In this document: positions 27,731 to 36,585 of the stretch, piece after piece | Layout of the letters: every line of letters begins with the position of its first letter | Position numbering within the stretch: the stretch's first letter is position 1 | NCBI RefSeq assembly: GCF_024733015.1 | Contig: NZ_JANKJG010000002.1 | Coordinates: forward strand, 124,001 to 188,000 | Length of the DNA: 64,000 nucleotides | Direction: 5' to 3' | Source: Pseudosulfitobacter koreensis | GTDB taxonomy: Bacteria > Pseudomonadota > Alphaproteobacteria > Rhodobacterales > Rhodobacteraceae | The notes under the pieces: model-generated | Told to the model about the DNA's origin: nothing | What the model saw: the letters and a program-made list of their open reading frames with translations, nothing else | Database searches by the model: none | Made by a program: the position numbers and the translations under genes

Positions 27731-27805
27731 TTACATAGTGATCGCTATGTAATAGTCATGGCTGGCTTGATCGCTGGGGTCAACCACTTTAATAGTCATC
27801 ACTAT
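27731..27805. promoter_or_regulatory. Operators between the aldo/keto reductase and TetR genes
   Basis: A near-perfect 22-bp inverted repeat, TTACATAG-N6-CTATGTAA, spans 27731-27752. A second, shorter one with the same ATAGT/ACTAT arms (27792-27805) runs into the start codon of the TetR gene. One site would silence the reductase, the other the regulator itself. Confidence 0.75.
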
Positions 27806-28442
27806 GAAAGAGCCGAACGCACCACGCCGGAAAACCGGTCGCCCCCTTTCGTTTGACCGCGATGCCGCGCTTGAAAAGGCGATGCTCGCGTTTTGGGAAA
27901 GCGGATACGAGACGACGTCGATCAGCGATCTGACCGCAGCGATGGGCGTGACCGCCCCCAGCATCTACGCGGCTTTCGGTGACAAGAAGCAATTGTTTCT
28001 CGAAGCGTTGAGGCGCTATGCGGGCGATCCTGCCGACCTTGAAGAAGCCTTTGCCAAGGCGCCGACAGCGCGTGACGCCGTGATCCGCATGATCGAGGGT
28101 GCCGCAAGGCTCTATACAGGCGAGGCAACCCCCAAGGGGTGTCTGCTGGCCAGTGCCGCAGCAACCGGATCGAAGGCGGCGACCGATGTGCGCAACGCAG
28201 CAACGCAAGAGCGGCGCGTGATCCGGGCGATCATGATACGGCGGATCGAAATCGACATCGAGGCGGGTCTGTTGGCACCAGGGACCAAACCGATGGTTCT
28301 GGCCGATATGGCGCTTGCGGTCACGCAAGGCATGTCCGTTCTTGCGCGCGACGGTGCCGACCAGAATGCACTGCTGGCGGTCGCCCACGCGGCGATGAAC
28401 GGATGGCCGGGGCCTTCTGCCGGTGACGCGACGGATGGCTAA
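27804..28442 (+). CDS. TetR-family transcriptional regulator
   Basis: A 212-residue repressor. The N-terminal helix-turn-helix is clear (FDRDAALEKAMLAFWESGYE, then TSISDLTAAMGVTAPSIYAAF). The C-terminal ligand domain contains GCLLASAAATGS, a pattern often seen in TetR proteins that govern oxidoreductases. The start codon lies within a half-operator, which suggests tight autoregulation. The divergent aldo/keto reductase gene is the obvious target. Confidence 0.93.
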   Translation: MKEPNAPRRKTGRPLSFDRDAALEKAMLAFWESGYETTSISDLTAAMGVTAPSIYAAFGDKKQLFLEALRRYAGDPADLEEAFAKAPTARDAVIRMIEGAARLYTGEATPKGCLLASAAATGSKAATDVRNAATQERRVIRAIMIRRIEIDIEAGLLAPGTKPMVLADMALAVTQGMSVLARDGADQNALLAVAHAAMNGWPGPSAGDATDG

Positions 28443-28450
28443 ACGGCGAA

Positions 28451-28478
28451 AGGCCCCCGCGTAGCAACGCGAGGGCCT
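28451..28478. terminator. Hairpin between convergent TetR and cyclophilin genes
   Basis: An 11-bp stem AGGCCCCCGCG / CGCGAGGGCCT with one mismatch and a 6-base loop lies between the two convergent stop codons. There is no T tract, so it may act in either direction only as a weak terminator or an mRNA-protecting hairpin. Confidence 0.5.
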
Positions 28479-28504
28479 GTCCAGATCCTGCGAAACCGCA
28501 CCGA

Positions 28505-29053
28505 TCAGTCGGTGACAGTCACCGATTTCATCACGTCATAGGCACCGTCGATGGCCCCTGACCGTGGGTTGCCCCGCTTGAGACTGTCCAGCACGTCCAG
28601 CCCATCGGTCACGCGGCCCACGACGGTATAACCGCCGTTCAGCGAAGGATATTGCGTGAACATGATGAAGAACTGGCTGTTGGCGCTGTCCGGGCTTTGC
28701 GAGCGGGCCATGCCCACGACGCCGCGCTCGTAGGGGATGTCCGAGAACTCCGCTTCGAGGTCGGGCATGTCCGATCCGCCCGTGCCTGCGCGCGACGTGT
28801 CGCCGCCGGATTGACCGAACTCCACGTCGCCGGTCTGCGCCATGAAGTCTTCGATCACGCGGTGGAATACGACGCCGTCATAGGCACCCGCCTCTGCCAG
28901 TTCCGTGATGCGCGCTACATGCGCGGGGGCCACGTCTTCCAGCAGGTCGATCTGGATCGTGCCCTGGGCGGTTTCGCCCTCGACCTCGATCGCAAGACCC
29001 GTGGCCAGCGCGGGGCTGGCCACGAACATCAGAGGGATCAGCAGCTTACGCAT
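28505..29053 (-). CDS. Periplasmic cyclophilin-type peptidyl-prolyl isomerase
   Basis: A 182-residue cyclophilin with a signal peptide (residues 1-17, ending ALA), so it acts in the periplasm. The fold signatures are VVFHRVIEDFMAQTGD (with the catalytic Arg), ANSQFFIMFTQYPSLNG and YTVVGRVTDGLDVLD. The tryptophan that gives cyclosporin sensitivity is absent, as is usual in bacteria. Its start codon lies inside the end of the cytosolic cyclophilin gene (8-base overlap), so the two isomerases are co-translated. Confidence 0.92.
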   Translation of the reverse strand: MRKLLIPLMFVASPALATGLAIEVEGETAQGTIQIDLLEDVAPAHVARITELAEAGAYDGVVFHRVIEDFMAQTGDVEFGQSGGDTSRAGTGGSDMPDLEAEFSDIPYERGVVGMARSQSPDSANSQFFIMFTQYPSLNGGYTVVGRVTDGLDVLDSLKRGNPRSGAIDGAYDVMKSVTVTD

Positions 29054-29552
29054 CGGCAGCCACCTTGACGCTGATCATCCGGTCGGGCTGCGCGGGCGGC
29101 TCGCCACGGGTCAGCGCATCGACATGCTCCATGCCCGAAATGACCTGTCCGTAAACGGTGTACTGACCGTTCAGGAAATCATTGTCCTTGAAGTTGATGA
29201 AGAACTGGCTGTTGGCGCTGTTGGGGTTGGCCGAACGCGCCGCACCGATAGAGCCGCGCGCATGCGGGATCTTCGAGAACTCGGCAGGCAGGTCGGGCTT
29301 GTCCGACCCACCGGTGCCGGCGGCGCGGATGTTAAAGCCGTCTTCCATGTCGCCGTTCTGCACATCGCCCGTCTGGGCCATAAAGCCTTCGATGACGCGG
29401 TGGAACGCGACATTGTCATATTCACCGGCGCGGGCCAGCTCTTTCATCCGTTCGACATGTTTGGGTGCGATGTCGGGCAGCAACTGGATGGTGACGGTGC
29501 CACCTTTCAGTTCCATCAGGATGGTGTTTTCCGGGTCTTTGATCTCGGCCAT
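29046..29552 (-). CDS. Cytosolic cyclophilin-type peptidyl-prolyl isomerase
   Basis: A 168-residue cyclophilin without a signal peptide. It carries NVAFHRVIEGFMAQTGDVQ, ANSQFFINFKDNDFLNGQ and YGQVISGMEHVD. The start at 29552 (MAEIKDPENT) follows an AGAGGAG ribosome site; the open frame reaches much further upstream but only by reading through the promoter region and antisense to pgk. It is the first gene of a two-gene unit and is divergent from pgk. Confidence 0.94.
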   Translation of the reverse strand: MAEIKDPENTILMELKGGTVTIQLLPDIAPKHVERMKELARAGEYDNVAFHRVIEGFMAQTGDVQNGDMEDGFNIRAAGTGGSDKPDLPAEFSKIPHARGSIGAARSANPNSANSQFFINFKDNDFLNGQYTVYGQVISGMEHVDALTRGEPPAQPDRMISVKVAADA

Positions 29553-29685
29553 TGTCGGCTCCTCTGTCTTGATATTGCATGGATACCTAAGGGGTGGGCC
29601 GACTTTTGCCAAGGCACCGCATTGACCTGACCCGCAAATCCCGCGAAACACCGCCCAACGAATTGAGTTAAAGGGATTGATTGCG

Positions 29686-30876
29686 ATGGCGTGGAAGACA
29701 CTGGACGACATGGACCTGAACGGCAAACGCGTGCTGTGCCGCGTGGACATCAACGTACCGGTCGAAAACGGGCGCGTCACCGACGCCACCCGCATCGAGC
29801 GGATCGTGCCGACGGTGCAATACATCCTGGAACAGGGCGGCACGCCGATCCTGATCGCCCACTTTGGCCGCCCCAAGGGCAAGGTGGTGCTGGACCTGAG
29901 CCTGCGGGTCGTGGTCCCTGCCCTGTCCGAGGCGCTGGGGCGCAAGGTGCGCCTGATCGAGACGCTGGACGCCGCCGAGGCAGGCACCGACGAAATCGCA
30001 GGCGCCGACGTGCTGCTGCTCGAAAACATCCGGTTCTATCCCGGCGAGGAAAAGAACGATACGGCGCTGGCGCAGCGGCTGGCCGGCTTGGGCGATATCT
30101 ATTGCAACGATGCGTTCTCCGCCGCCCACCGTGCCCATGCCAGCACCGAAGCGCTGGCGCGTCTGCTGCCCGCATGTGCGGGCCGCCTGATGCAGGCGGA
30201 ACTGCAAGCCCTGGAAACTGCGCTGAGCGTGCCGGAACGCCCCGTGGGTGCCGTCGTGGGCGGTGCCAAGGTATCGACCAAGATCGACCTGCTGCAAAAT
30301 CTCGTGCAGAAACTGGATGTTCTGGTGATCGGCGGCGGCATGGCCAACACGTTCTTGGCCGCGATGGGCGCCAACATGGGCGCGTCCCTGCGCGAGGATG
30401 ATCTGCTCGACACCGCCCGCGCCATTCTGGACGAGGCCAAGACACGCGGCTGCCGCGTGATCCTGCCCGTCGATGGCCGTGTGGCGCGCGAATTCGCCGC
30501 CGGTGCGCCCTATGACGTGATCTCGCTGACGGCGAATACCGTGCTCGAGGCCGACCAGATGGTGCTGGACGCAGGTGACGCCGCCGTGGTCGAGATCGTC
30601 GCGGCCTTCGAGACGCTGAAGACGCTGATCTGGAACGGCCCGCTTGGCGCCTTTGAAATCGCCCCCTTCGACACGGCCACGGTCGCTGCCGCGCAGGCTG
30701 CGGCCAAGCTGACCCGCGAGGGTGCTCTGGTCACAGTCGCGGGCGGCGGCGACACGGTGTCGGCACTGAACCAGGCGGGTGCGGCGGATGACTTTACCTA
30801 TATCTCCACCGCTGGGGGGGCTTTCCTCGAATGGATGGAAGGCAAGGAATTGCCCGGAGTTGCAGCGCTGTCCTGA
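29686..30876 (+). CDS. pgk: Phosphoglycerate kinase
   Basis: A 396-residue glycolytic/gluconeogenic kinase interconverting 1,3-bisphosphoglycerate plus ADP with 3-phosphoglycerate plus ATP. It has [13 protein letters not shown] at the N terminus, [19 protein letters not shown], the hinge [13 protein letters not shown], and the nucleotide-binding end [13 protein letters not shown]...[15 protein letters not shown]. The length matches the family. The ATG at 29686 is preferred; a TTG three codons earlier is possible. It stands alone. Confidence 0.97.
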   Translation: MAWKTLDDMDLNGKRVLCRVDINVPVENGRVTDATRIERIVPTVQYILEQGGTPILIAHFGRPKGKVVLDLSLRVVVPALSEALGRKVRLIETLDAAEAGTDEIAGADVLLLENIRFYPGEEKNDTALAQRLAGLGDIYCNDAFSAAHRAHASTEALARLLPACAGRLMQAELQALETALSVPERPVGAVVGGAKVSTKIDLLQNLVQKLDVLVIGGGMANTFLAAMGANMGASLREDDLLDTARAILDEAKTRGCRVILPVDGRVAREFAAGAPYDVISLTANTVLEADQMVLDAGDAAVVEIVAAFETLKTLIWNGPLGAFEIAPFDTATVAAAQAAAKLTREGALVTVAGGGDTVSALNQAGAADDFTYISTAGGAFLEWMEGKELPGVAALS

Positions 30877-31101
30877 GACGGCCCTTTCGGGTGATCGCCG
30901 CACGTGCCCTGCCCTGCTCGCCGGGGCGCGGCGGCAAATCTGCACGGGTCCGATGCCGCGCGCACCAAAGGTGTTGCGCGAACGGATCACCGCCGGGCAA
31001 TTGTGATCAAAAGGCGTGCATCGGGGGATTCCCATTGCGAATCATCTGTGTCATTGTGACCTCATCGCCCGTTCAAGAGGCGGCACTAAAAGGCAGCAGT
31101 C

Positions 31102-31401
31102 ATGACCCGCATCGCGCGCCCCGCATTTGGTAGATTTCTCTTTTTCGCCGTGGCCTTTGCCCTGTGCGCCTATTTTACCTTTGCCGCCGTTCAGGGTGAC
31201 TTTGGCCTGTTCCAGCGCGCCCAGATCGACGCCGAGGCGCGCCTTCTGACCACGCAGCTTGCCGATGTGCGCGCCGAGGTGGCCCGCATGGAGAACCTGA
31301 CGCTGCGTCTGTCCGATGACTATCTCGACCTCGACCTGCTGGACGAACAGGCGCGCAGCATCCTGGGACTGGTGCGCGCGGATGAAATCGTCATCCGCTG
31401 A
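31102..31401 (+). CDS. FtsB/DivIC-like septum formation initiator
   Basis: A 99-residue bitopic membrane protein. A short cytoplasmic N terminus is followed by one membrane helix (about residues 12-31) and a coiled coil (about 38-72: RAQIDAEARLLTTQLADVRA). The C-terminal part LDLLDEQARSILGLVR is typical of FtsB/DivIC proteins, which join the divisome with FtsL and FtsQ. Its place just upstream of pdhA is common in alphaproteobacteria. About 150 bp separate it from pdhA, including the palindromic site, so the pdh genes probably have their own promoter. Confidence 0.88.
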   Translation: MTRIARPAFGRFLFFAVAFALCAYFTFAAVQGDFGLFQRAQIDAEARLLTTQLADVRAEVARMENLTLRLSDDYLDLDLLDEQARSILGLVRADEIVIR

Positions 31402-31509
31402 GGCGCGGCCCATCTGCCTGAAAACAGACCATTGTCCCTTCCATACCGGGGCGGATGGTCTTTTGCCCATATAACCTCTCGCATGACAGCGCCGAATCCG
31501 ATAAAAGAT

Positions 31510-31528
31510 AGTTTAACGCTAAACTATT
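31510..31528. promoter_or_regulatory. Palindromic operator upstream of pdhA
   Basis: The core GTTTAACGCTAAACTAT (31511-31527) is identical, in the same orientation to the gene, to the core upstream of lpdA. With its flanks (ATAGTTTA...TAAACTAT) it is symmetric at 18 of 20 positions. It ends about 21 bases before the pdhA start codon, so a bound protein would overlap the ribosome site and probably the transcription start. Confidence 0.75.
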
Positions 31529-31548
31529 AACGTCAGGGAGGGTCGCGC

Positions 31549-32559
31549 ATGGCCGCCAGAAAGACCACCAGCAAGCCGAATGTTTCGGCAGAGGAGCTCA
31601 AGGCCTACTACCACGACATGCTGCTGATCCGGCGTTTCGAGGAAAAGGCAGGTCAGCTTTACGGCATGGGACTGATCGGCGGCTTTTGTCACCTCTACAT
31701 CGGTCAGGAGGCCGTCGTGGTCGGCCTGGAAGCCACCGCCAAGGAAGGCGACAGCCGCATCACCACCTACCGCGACCACGGTCACATGCTGGCCTGCGGC
31801 ATGGACCCCAACGGCGTCATGGCCGAGCTTACGGGCCGCGAGGACGGCTATTCCAAGGGCAAGGGCGGCTCGATGCACATGTTCTCCAAGGACAAGCGGT
31901 TCTATGGCGGGCACGGCATCGTCGGCGCCAACGTGCCCTTGGGCGCGGGTCTGGCCTTTGCCGACAAGTACAAGGGCAATGACGCCGTCACCTTCACCTA
32001 CTTCGGCGATGGTGCCGCGAACCAGGGCCAGGTCTACGAGACCTTTAACATGGCGGCCCTGTGGCAACTGCCCTGCATCTTCATCATCGAGAACAACCAG
32101 TATGCGATGGGCACGTCGCAGCAGCGCTCGACCTCCAGCGCCGAGATCTGGGAGCGCGGCAAGGCGTTCGGCATTCCGGGCGAGGCCGTGGACGGCATGG
32201 ACGTGCTGGCGGTGAAGGCCGCAGGCGAAACCGCCGTGGCCCACTGCCGCGCAGGCAAGGGCCCCTATATTCTGGAGATCAAGACCTATCGCTATCGCGG
32301 CCACTCGATGTCGGACCCGGCCAAGTACCGGACCCGCGAGGAAGTGCAAAAGATGCGCGACGAGCGTGACCCCATCGAGGCTGTGCGCACGCTGCTGCTG
32401 CAAGGCGAGCACGCGACCGAGGAGGATCTGAAAGCCATCGACAAGAAGATCAAGGACGTGGTCAACGAAAGCGCCGAGTTCGCCAAGAACAGCCCCGAAC
32501 CCGCGCTCGACGAGCTGTGGACCGACATCTACGCAACCGAAATTCCGCAGGAGGCTTGA
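31549..32559 (+). CDS. pdhA: Pyruvate dehydrogenase E1 component, alpha subunit
   Basis: A 336-residue subunit which, with PdhB, forms the thiamine-diphosphate E1 that decarboxylates pyruvate. The thiamine-diphosphate motif GDGAANQGQVYE...NNQYAMGT is intact, as is the phosphorylation-loop-like YRYRGHSMSDPAKYRTREE. The N terminus has a short Lys/Thr-rich lead (MAARKTTSKPN). It starts the pdhA-pdhB-pdhC operon: pdhB follows after three bases, with GGAGG before its ATG. A palindromic site shared with lpdA lies just upstream. Confidence 0.96.
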   Translation: MAARKTTSKPNVSAEELKAYYHDMLLIRRFEEKAGQLYGMGLIGGFCHLYIGQEAVVVGLEATAKEGDSRITTYRDHGHMLACGMDPNGVMAELTGREDGYSKGKGGSMHMFSKDKRFYGGHGIVGANVPLGAGLAFADKYKGNDAVTFTYFGDGAANQGQVYETFNMAALWQLPCIFIIENNQYAMGTSQQRSTSSAEIWERGKAFGIPGEAVDGMDVLAVKAAGETAVAHCRAGKGPYILEIKTYRYRGHSMSDPAKYRTREEVQKMRDERDPIEAVRTLLLQGEHATEEDLKAIDKKIKDVVNESAEFAKNSPEPALDELWTDIYATEIPQEA

Positions 32560-32562
32560 TCC

Positions 32563-33948
<1,386 letters not shown>

Positions 33949-33960
33949 GGAGCGCGCGCT

Positions 33961-35277
33961 ATGCCCATTGAAATTCTCATGCCCGCTCTTTCGCCCACGA
34001 TGGAAGAGGGCACATTGGCCAAATGGCTGGTGAAGGAAGGCGATACCGTCAGCTCGGGCGACCTGCTGGCCGAAATCGAGACCGACAAGGCAACGATGGA
34101 ATTCGAAGCCGTGGACGAAGGCGTGATCGGCAAAATCATGGTCGCGGAAGGCAGCGAAGGGGTCAAGGTGAACACCGTGATCGCCGTGCTGCTGGAAGAC
34201 GGCGAAAGTGCCGACGACATCGGGGCGTCGACAGCGGCGCTTGATGACGCCGGCGCCAAGGCCGAGGAGAAACCAACAGCCGAAAAGACCCCGGAGGCGA
34301 AAACCTCCGAGGCTGCAGCCGCCCCGCCCGCGCCCAAGGACGACGACGGCAAACGCATCTTCGCCTCGCCCCTCGCGCGCCGCATCGCGGCGGACAAGGG
34401 CGTGGATCTGGCGGGCGTCAAAGGCTCCGGCCCGCATGGCCGCATCGTCAAGGCCGACATCGAGGGGCTGTCCGCCTCCGACACGCCCAAGGCCGCAGCG
34501 TCAAAACCTGCAGCCGAGGAAGCGCCCAAAGCAGCCATGGCCAGCGGCCCCTCTGCCAGCGCTGTCGCCAAGATGTACGAAGACCGCGACTACGAGGAAA
34601 TCAAGCTCGACGGCATGCGCAAGACCATCGCCGCCCGCCTGACCGAAGCCAAGCAGACCGTGCCGCACTTCTACCTGCGCCGCGACATCCAGCTGGACGA
34701 ACTGCTGGCCTTCCGGGGCACGCTGAACAAGCAGCTCGAAGGGCGCGGCATCAAGCTGTCGGTCAACGACTTCATCATCAAGGCCTGCGCCATCGCGCTG
34801 CAACAGGTGCCCGATGCCAATGCCGTCTGGGCCGGGGATCGCATCCTGAAACTGACGCCATCGGACGTGGCCGTGGCCGTGGCGATCGAGGGCGGGCTGT
34901 TCACACCCGTCCTGAAGGATGCGCATCACAAGTCGCTGTCGGCCCTGTCGTCGGAAATGAAGGATCTGGCGGGCCGCGCCCGTGATCGCAAGCTTGCCCC
35001 GCACGAGTATCAGGGCGGCAGCTTCGCGGTCTCGAACCTTGGCATGTTCGGCATCGACAACTTCGACGCGGTGATCAACCCGCCACACGGCGCGATCCTG
35101 GCCGTGGGTGCGGGCGTCAAGAAACCCGTCGTGGGCAAGGACGGCGAACTGGCCGTGGCGACAGTGATGTCGGTAACGCTGTCGGTCGATCACCGTGTGA
35201 TCGACGGCGCGCTGGGTGCGGAATTGCTGAACGCGATCAAGGACAACCTTGAGAACCCGATGGCGATGCTGGCCTGA
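33961..35277 (+). CDS. pdhC: Dihydrolipoamide acetyltransferase (pyruvate dehydrogenase E2)
   Basis: A 438-residue core enzyme of the complex, moving the acetyl group from lipoamide to CoA. In order it has: a lipoyl domain (residues 1-78, [11 protein letters not shown]); an Ala/Pro/Lys linker; a peripheral-subunit-binding domain (about 132-168, [29 protein letters not shown]); a second linker; and the catalytic domain ending in [14 protein letters not shown] with the active-site His and Asp. The length is typical. A strong terminator follows. Confidence 0.97.
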   Translation: MPIEILMPALSPTMEEGTLAKWLVKEGDTVSSGDLLAEIETDKATMEFEAVDEGVIGKIMVAEGSEGVKVNTVIAVLLEDGESADDIGASTAALDDAGAKAEEKPTAEKTPEAKTSEAAAAPPAPKDDDGKRIFASPLARRIAADKGVDLAGVKGSGPHGRIVKADIEGLSASDTPKAAASKPAAEEAPKAAMASGPSASAVAKMYEDRDYEEIKLDGMRKTIAARLTEAKQTVPHFYLRRDIQLDELLAFRGTLNKQLEGRGIKLSVNDFIIKACAIALQQVPDANAVWAGDRILKLTPSDVAVAVAIEGGLFTPVLKDAHHKSLSALSSEMKDLAGRARDRKLAPHEYQGGSFAVSNLGMFGIDNFDAVINPPHGAILAVGAGVKKPVVGKDGELAVATVMSVTLSVDHRVIDGALGAELLNAIKDNLENPMAMLA

Positions 35278-35311
35278 GCCTGCCGGGCACCTTTCCAAGC
35301 GCGCAAAACAA

Positions 35312-35337
35312 AAAGCCGGGGCAGATGCCCCGGCTTT
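35312..35337. terminator. Terminator between pdhC and cysE
   Basis: A perfect 12-bp stem AAAGCCGGGGCA / TGCCCCGGCTTT with a 2-base apex lies 34 bp past the pdhC stop. It carries a short run of A on one side and T on the other, so it can serve both convergent genes. Confidence 0.85.
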
Positions 35338-35361
35338 CATCGTTCAAAGCTGGAAAACAGC

Positions 35362-36177
35362 CTACAAGTCGTCGTTCTTACCCAGCATGTGGTTCATCGA
35401 AATCGCCGGCTGATCACAGCCCGCCTCGCCCACGATGCGCGCGGGAATACCCGCGACGGTCTTGCAGGGCGGCACCGATTCCAGCACGACGGACCCTGCG
35501 GCAATCCGGCTGCAATGGCCGATGGTGATGTTGCCCAGCACCTTGGCCCCTGCCCCGATCAGCACGCCATCGCCGATCTTGGGGTGGCGGTCCTGCTCTT
35601 CCTTGCCGGTCCCGCCCAGCGTCACCGAATGCAGCATCGACACGTTGTCACCCACCACCGCCGTCTCACCGATCACCACGGAATGCGCGTGGTCGATCAT
35701 GATGCCCTGTCCGATCCGTGCGGCGGGGTGAATGTCCACGCCGAAAATCTCGCTGACACGCATCTGAAAGAAATAGGCCAGATCGCGGTGCCCCTGTTCC
35801 CACAGGAAATGCCCGACACGGTAGGCCTGAACCGCCTGATAGCCCTTGAAATACAGGATCGGCTGCAACAGCCGGTGGCAAGCCGGATCGCGCTCGTATA
35901 CCGCCACCAGATCGGCACGCGCCGCGTCAATCAGCTCGGGCGATGCGGCATAGGCCTCTTCGACAATCTCGCGCACCACAACCATCGACATCTCGTTCGA
36001 CGCAAGCTTCGCGGCGATCCGGTAGCTCAGCGCCTTGTCAAAGGTCTTGTGATGCAGGATACACGCGTGCACGAAACCACCCACCAGCGGTTCGTCCTGC
36101 ACCGCCAGCCGGGCCTCGTCCGAGATCTGGTCCCACACCGGGTCCATCGCAGAGACGTTCGTTCGCAATTCAGCCAT
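35362..36177 (-). CDS. cysE: Serine O-acetyltransferase
   Basis: A 271-residue enzyme making O-acetylserine for cysteine synthesis. It has the N-terminal helical domain (up to about residue 140) and the left-handed beta helix with DIHPAARIGQGIMIDHAHSV, GDNVSMLHSVTLGGTGKE and KIGDGVLIGAGAKVLGNITI. The catalytic His-Asp residues are present. It is the gene next to the end of the GTA locus, a neighbour I recall for GTA clusters of Rhodobacterales. Confidence 0.96.
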   Translation of the reverse strand: MAELRTNVSAMDPVWDQISDEARLAVQDEPLVGGFVHACILHHKTFDKALSYRIAAKLASNEMSMVVVREIVEEAYAASPELIDAARADLVAVYERDPACHRLLQPILYFKGYQAVQAYRVGHFLWEQGHRDLAYFFQMRVSEIFGVDIHPAARIGQGIMIDHAHSVVIGETAVVGDNVSMLHSVTLGGTGKEEQDRHPKIGDGVLIGAGAKVLGNITIGHCSRIAAGSVVLESVPPCKTVAGIPARIVGEAGCDQPAISMNHMLGKNDDL

Positions 36178-36285
36178 GTCACCTGTCCTTTCACGCTTCT
36201 TGATAGCGCAATAGCGGTTAAATGGCCAAACGCAAACCTGTGATTGTCCTCATTCGCAATGGCGATGGATGCGCGCAGGTGCGGA

Positions 36286-36585
36286 TCAAAGGGGCGGATC
36301 AACTCGGCCCGGACGGTCACGCAAGCCCAGCAAAACCAGCGTCAGACAGTCGCAATAGCCCGCATCATCCAAGGTCGGCTCGGTCGCCAGCACCCGTTTT
36401 CGCGCCGCATCCGACAGGGTGCCATTGCCCCAAAGCGGGTGCGCGCGTCCGGTCCGACGGACGTGAAGATCGGCCCAGATCGCTTCGTTTATCATCCGGG
36501 CACTCAAGCCCGGGCGCTCTGACGCGGGCTGCGCCAAAAGCGCCCGCGCCGCATCGCGCAGGTCGGTCAGCAGCACCGCGCGCAT
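36286..36585 (-). CDS. Small GTA-locus protein (DUF7742-like)
   Basis: A 99-residue protein whose ATG overlaps the stop codon of the GTA fusion gene (TGATG). Features are RDAARALLAQPASERPGLSA, the motif RRTGRAHPLWGNGTLSDAA, and a Cys pair region DDAGYCDCLTLVL. I recall small proteins of this type downstream of the tail/host-specificity gene in GTA clusters of Rhodobacterales. Its function is unknown. It appears intact. Confidence 0.7.
   Translation of the reverse strand: MRAVLLTDLRDAARALLAQPASERPGLSARMINEAIWADLHVRRTGRAHPLWGNGTLSDAARKRVLATEPTLDDAGYCDCLTLVLLGLRDRPGRVDPPL

Noticed and set aside
27767-27785. A possible FNR/FnrL box (TTGATCGCTGGGGTCAA) between the aldo/keto reductase and TetR genes
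   Set aside because: The arms are 4-5 bases with a spacer too long for the TTGAT-N4-ATCAA consensus.
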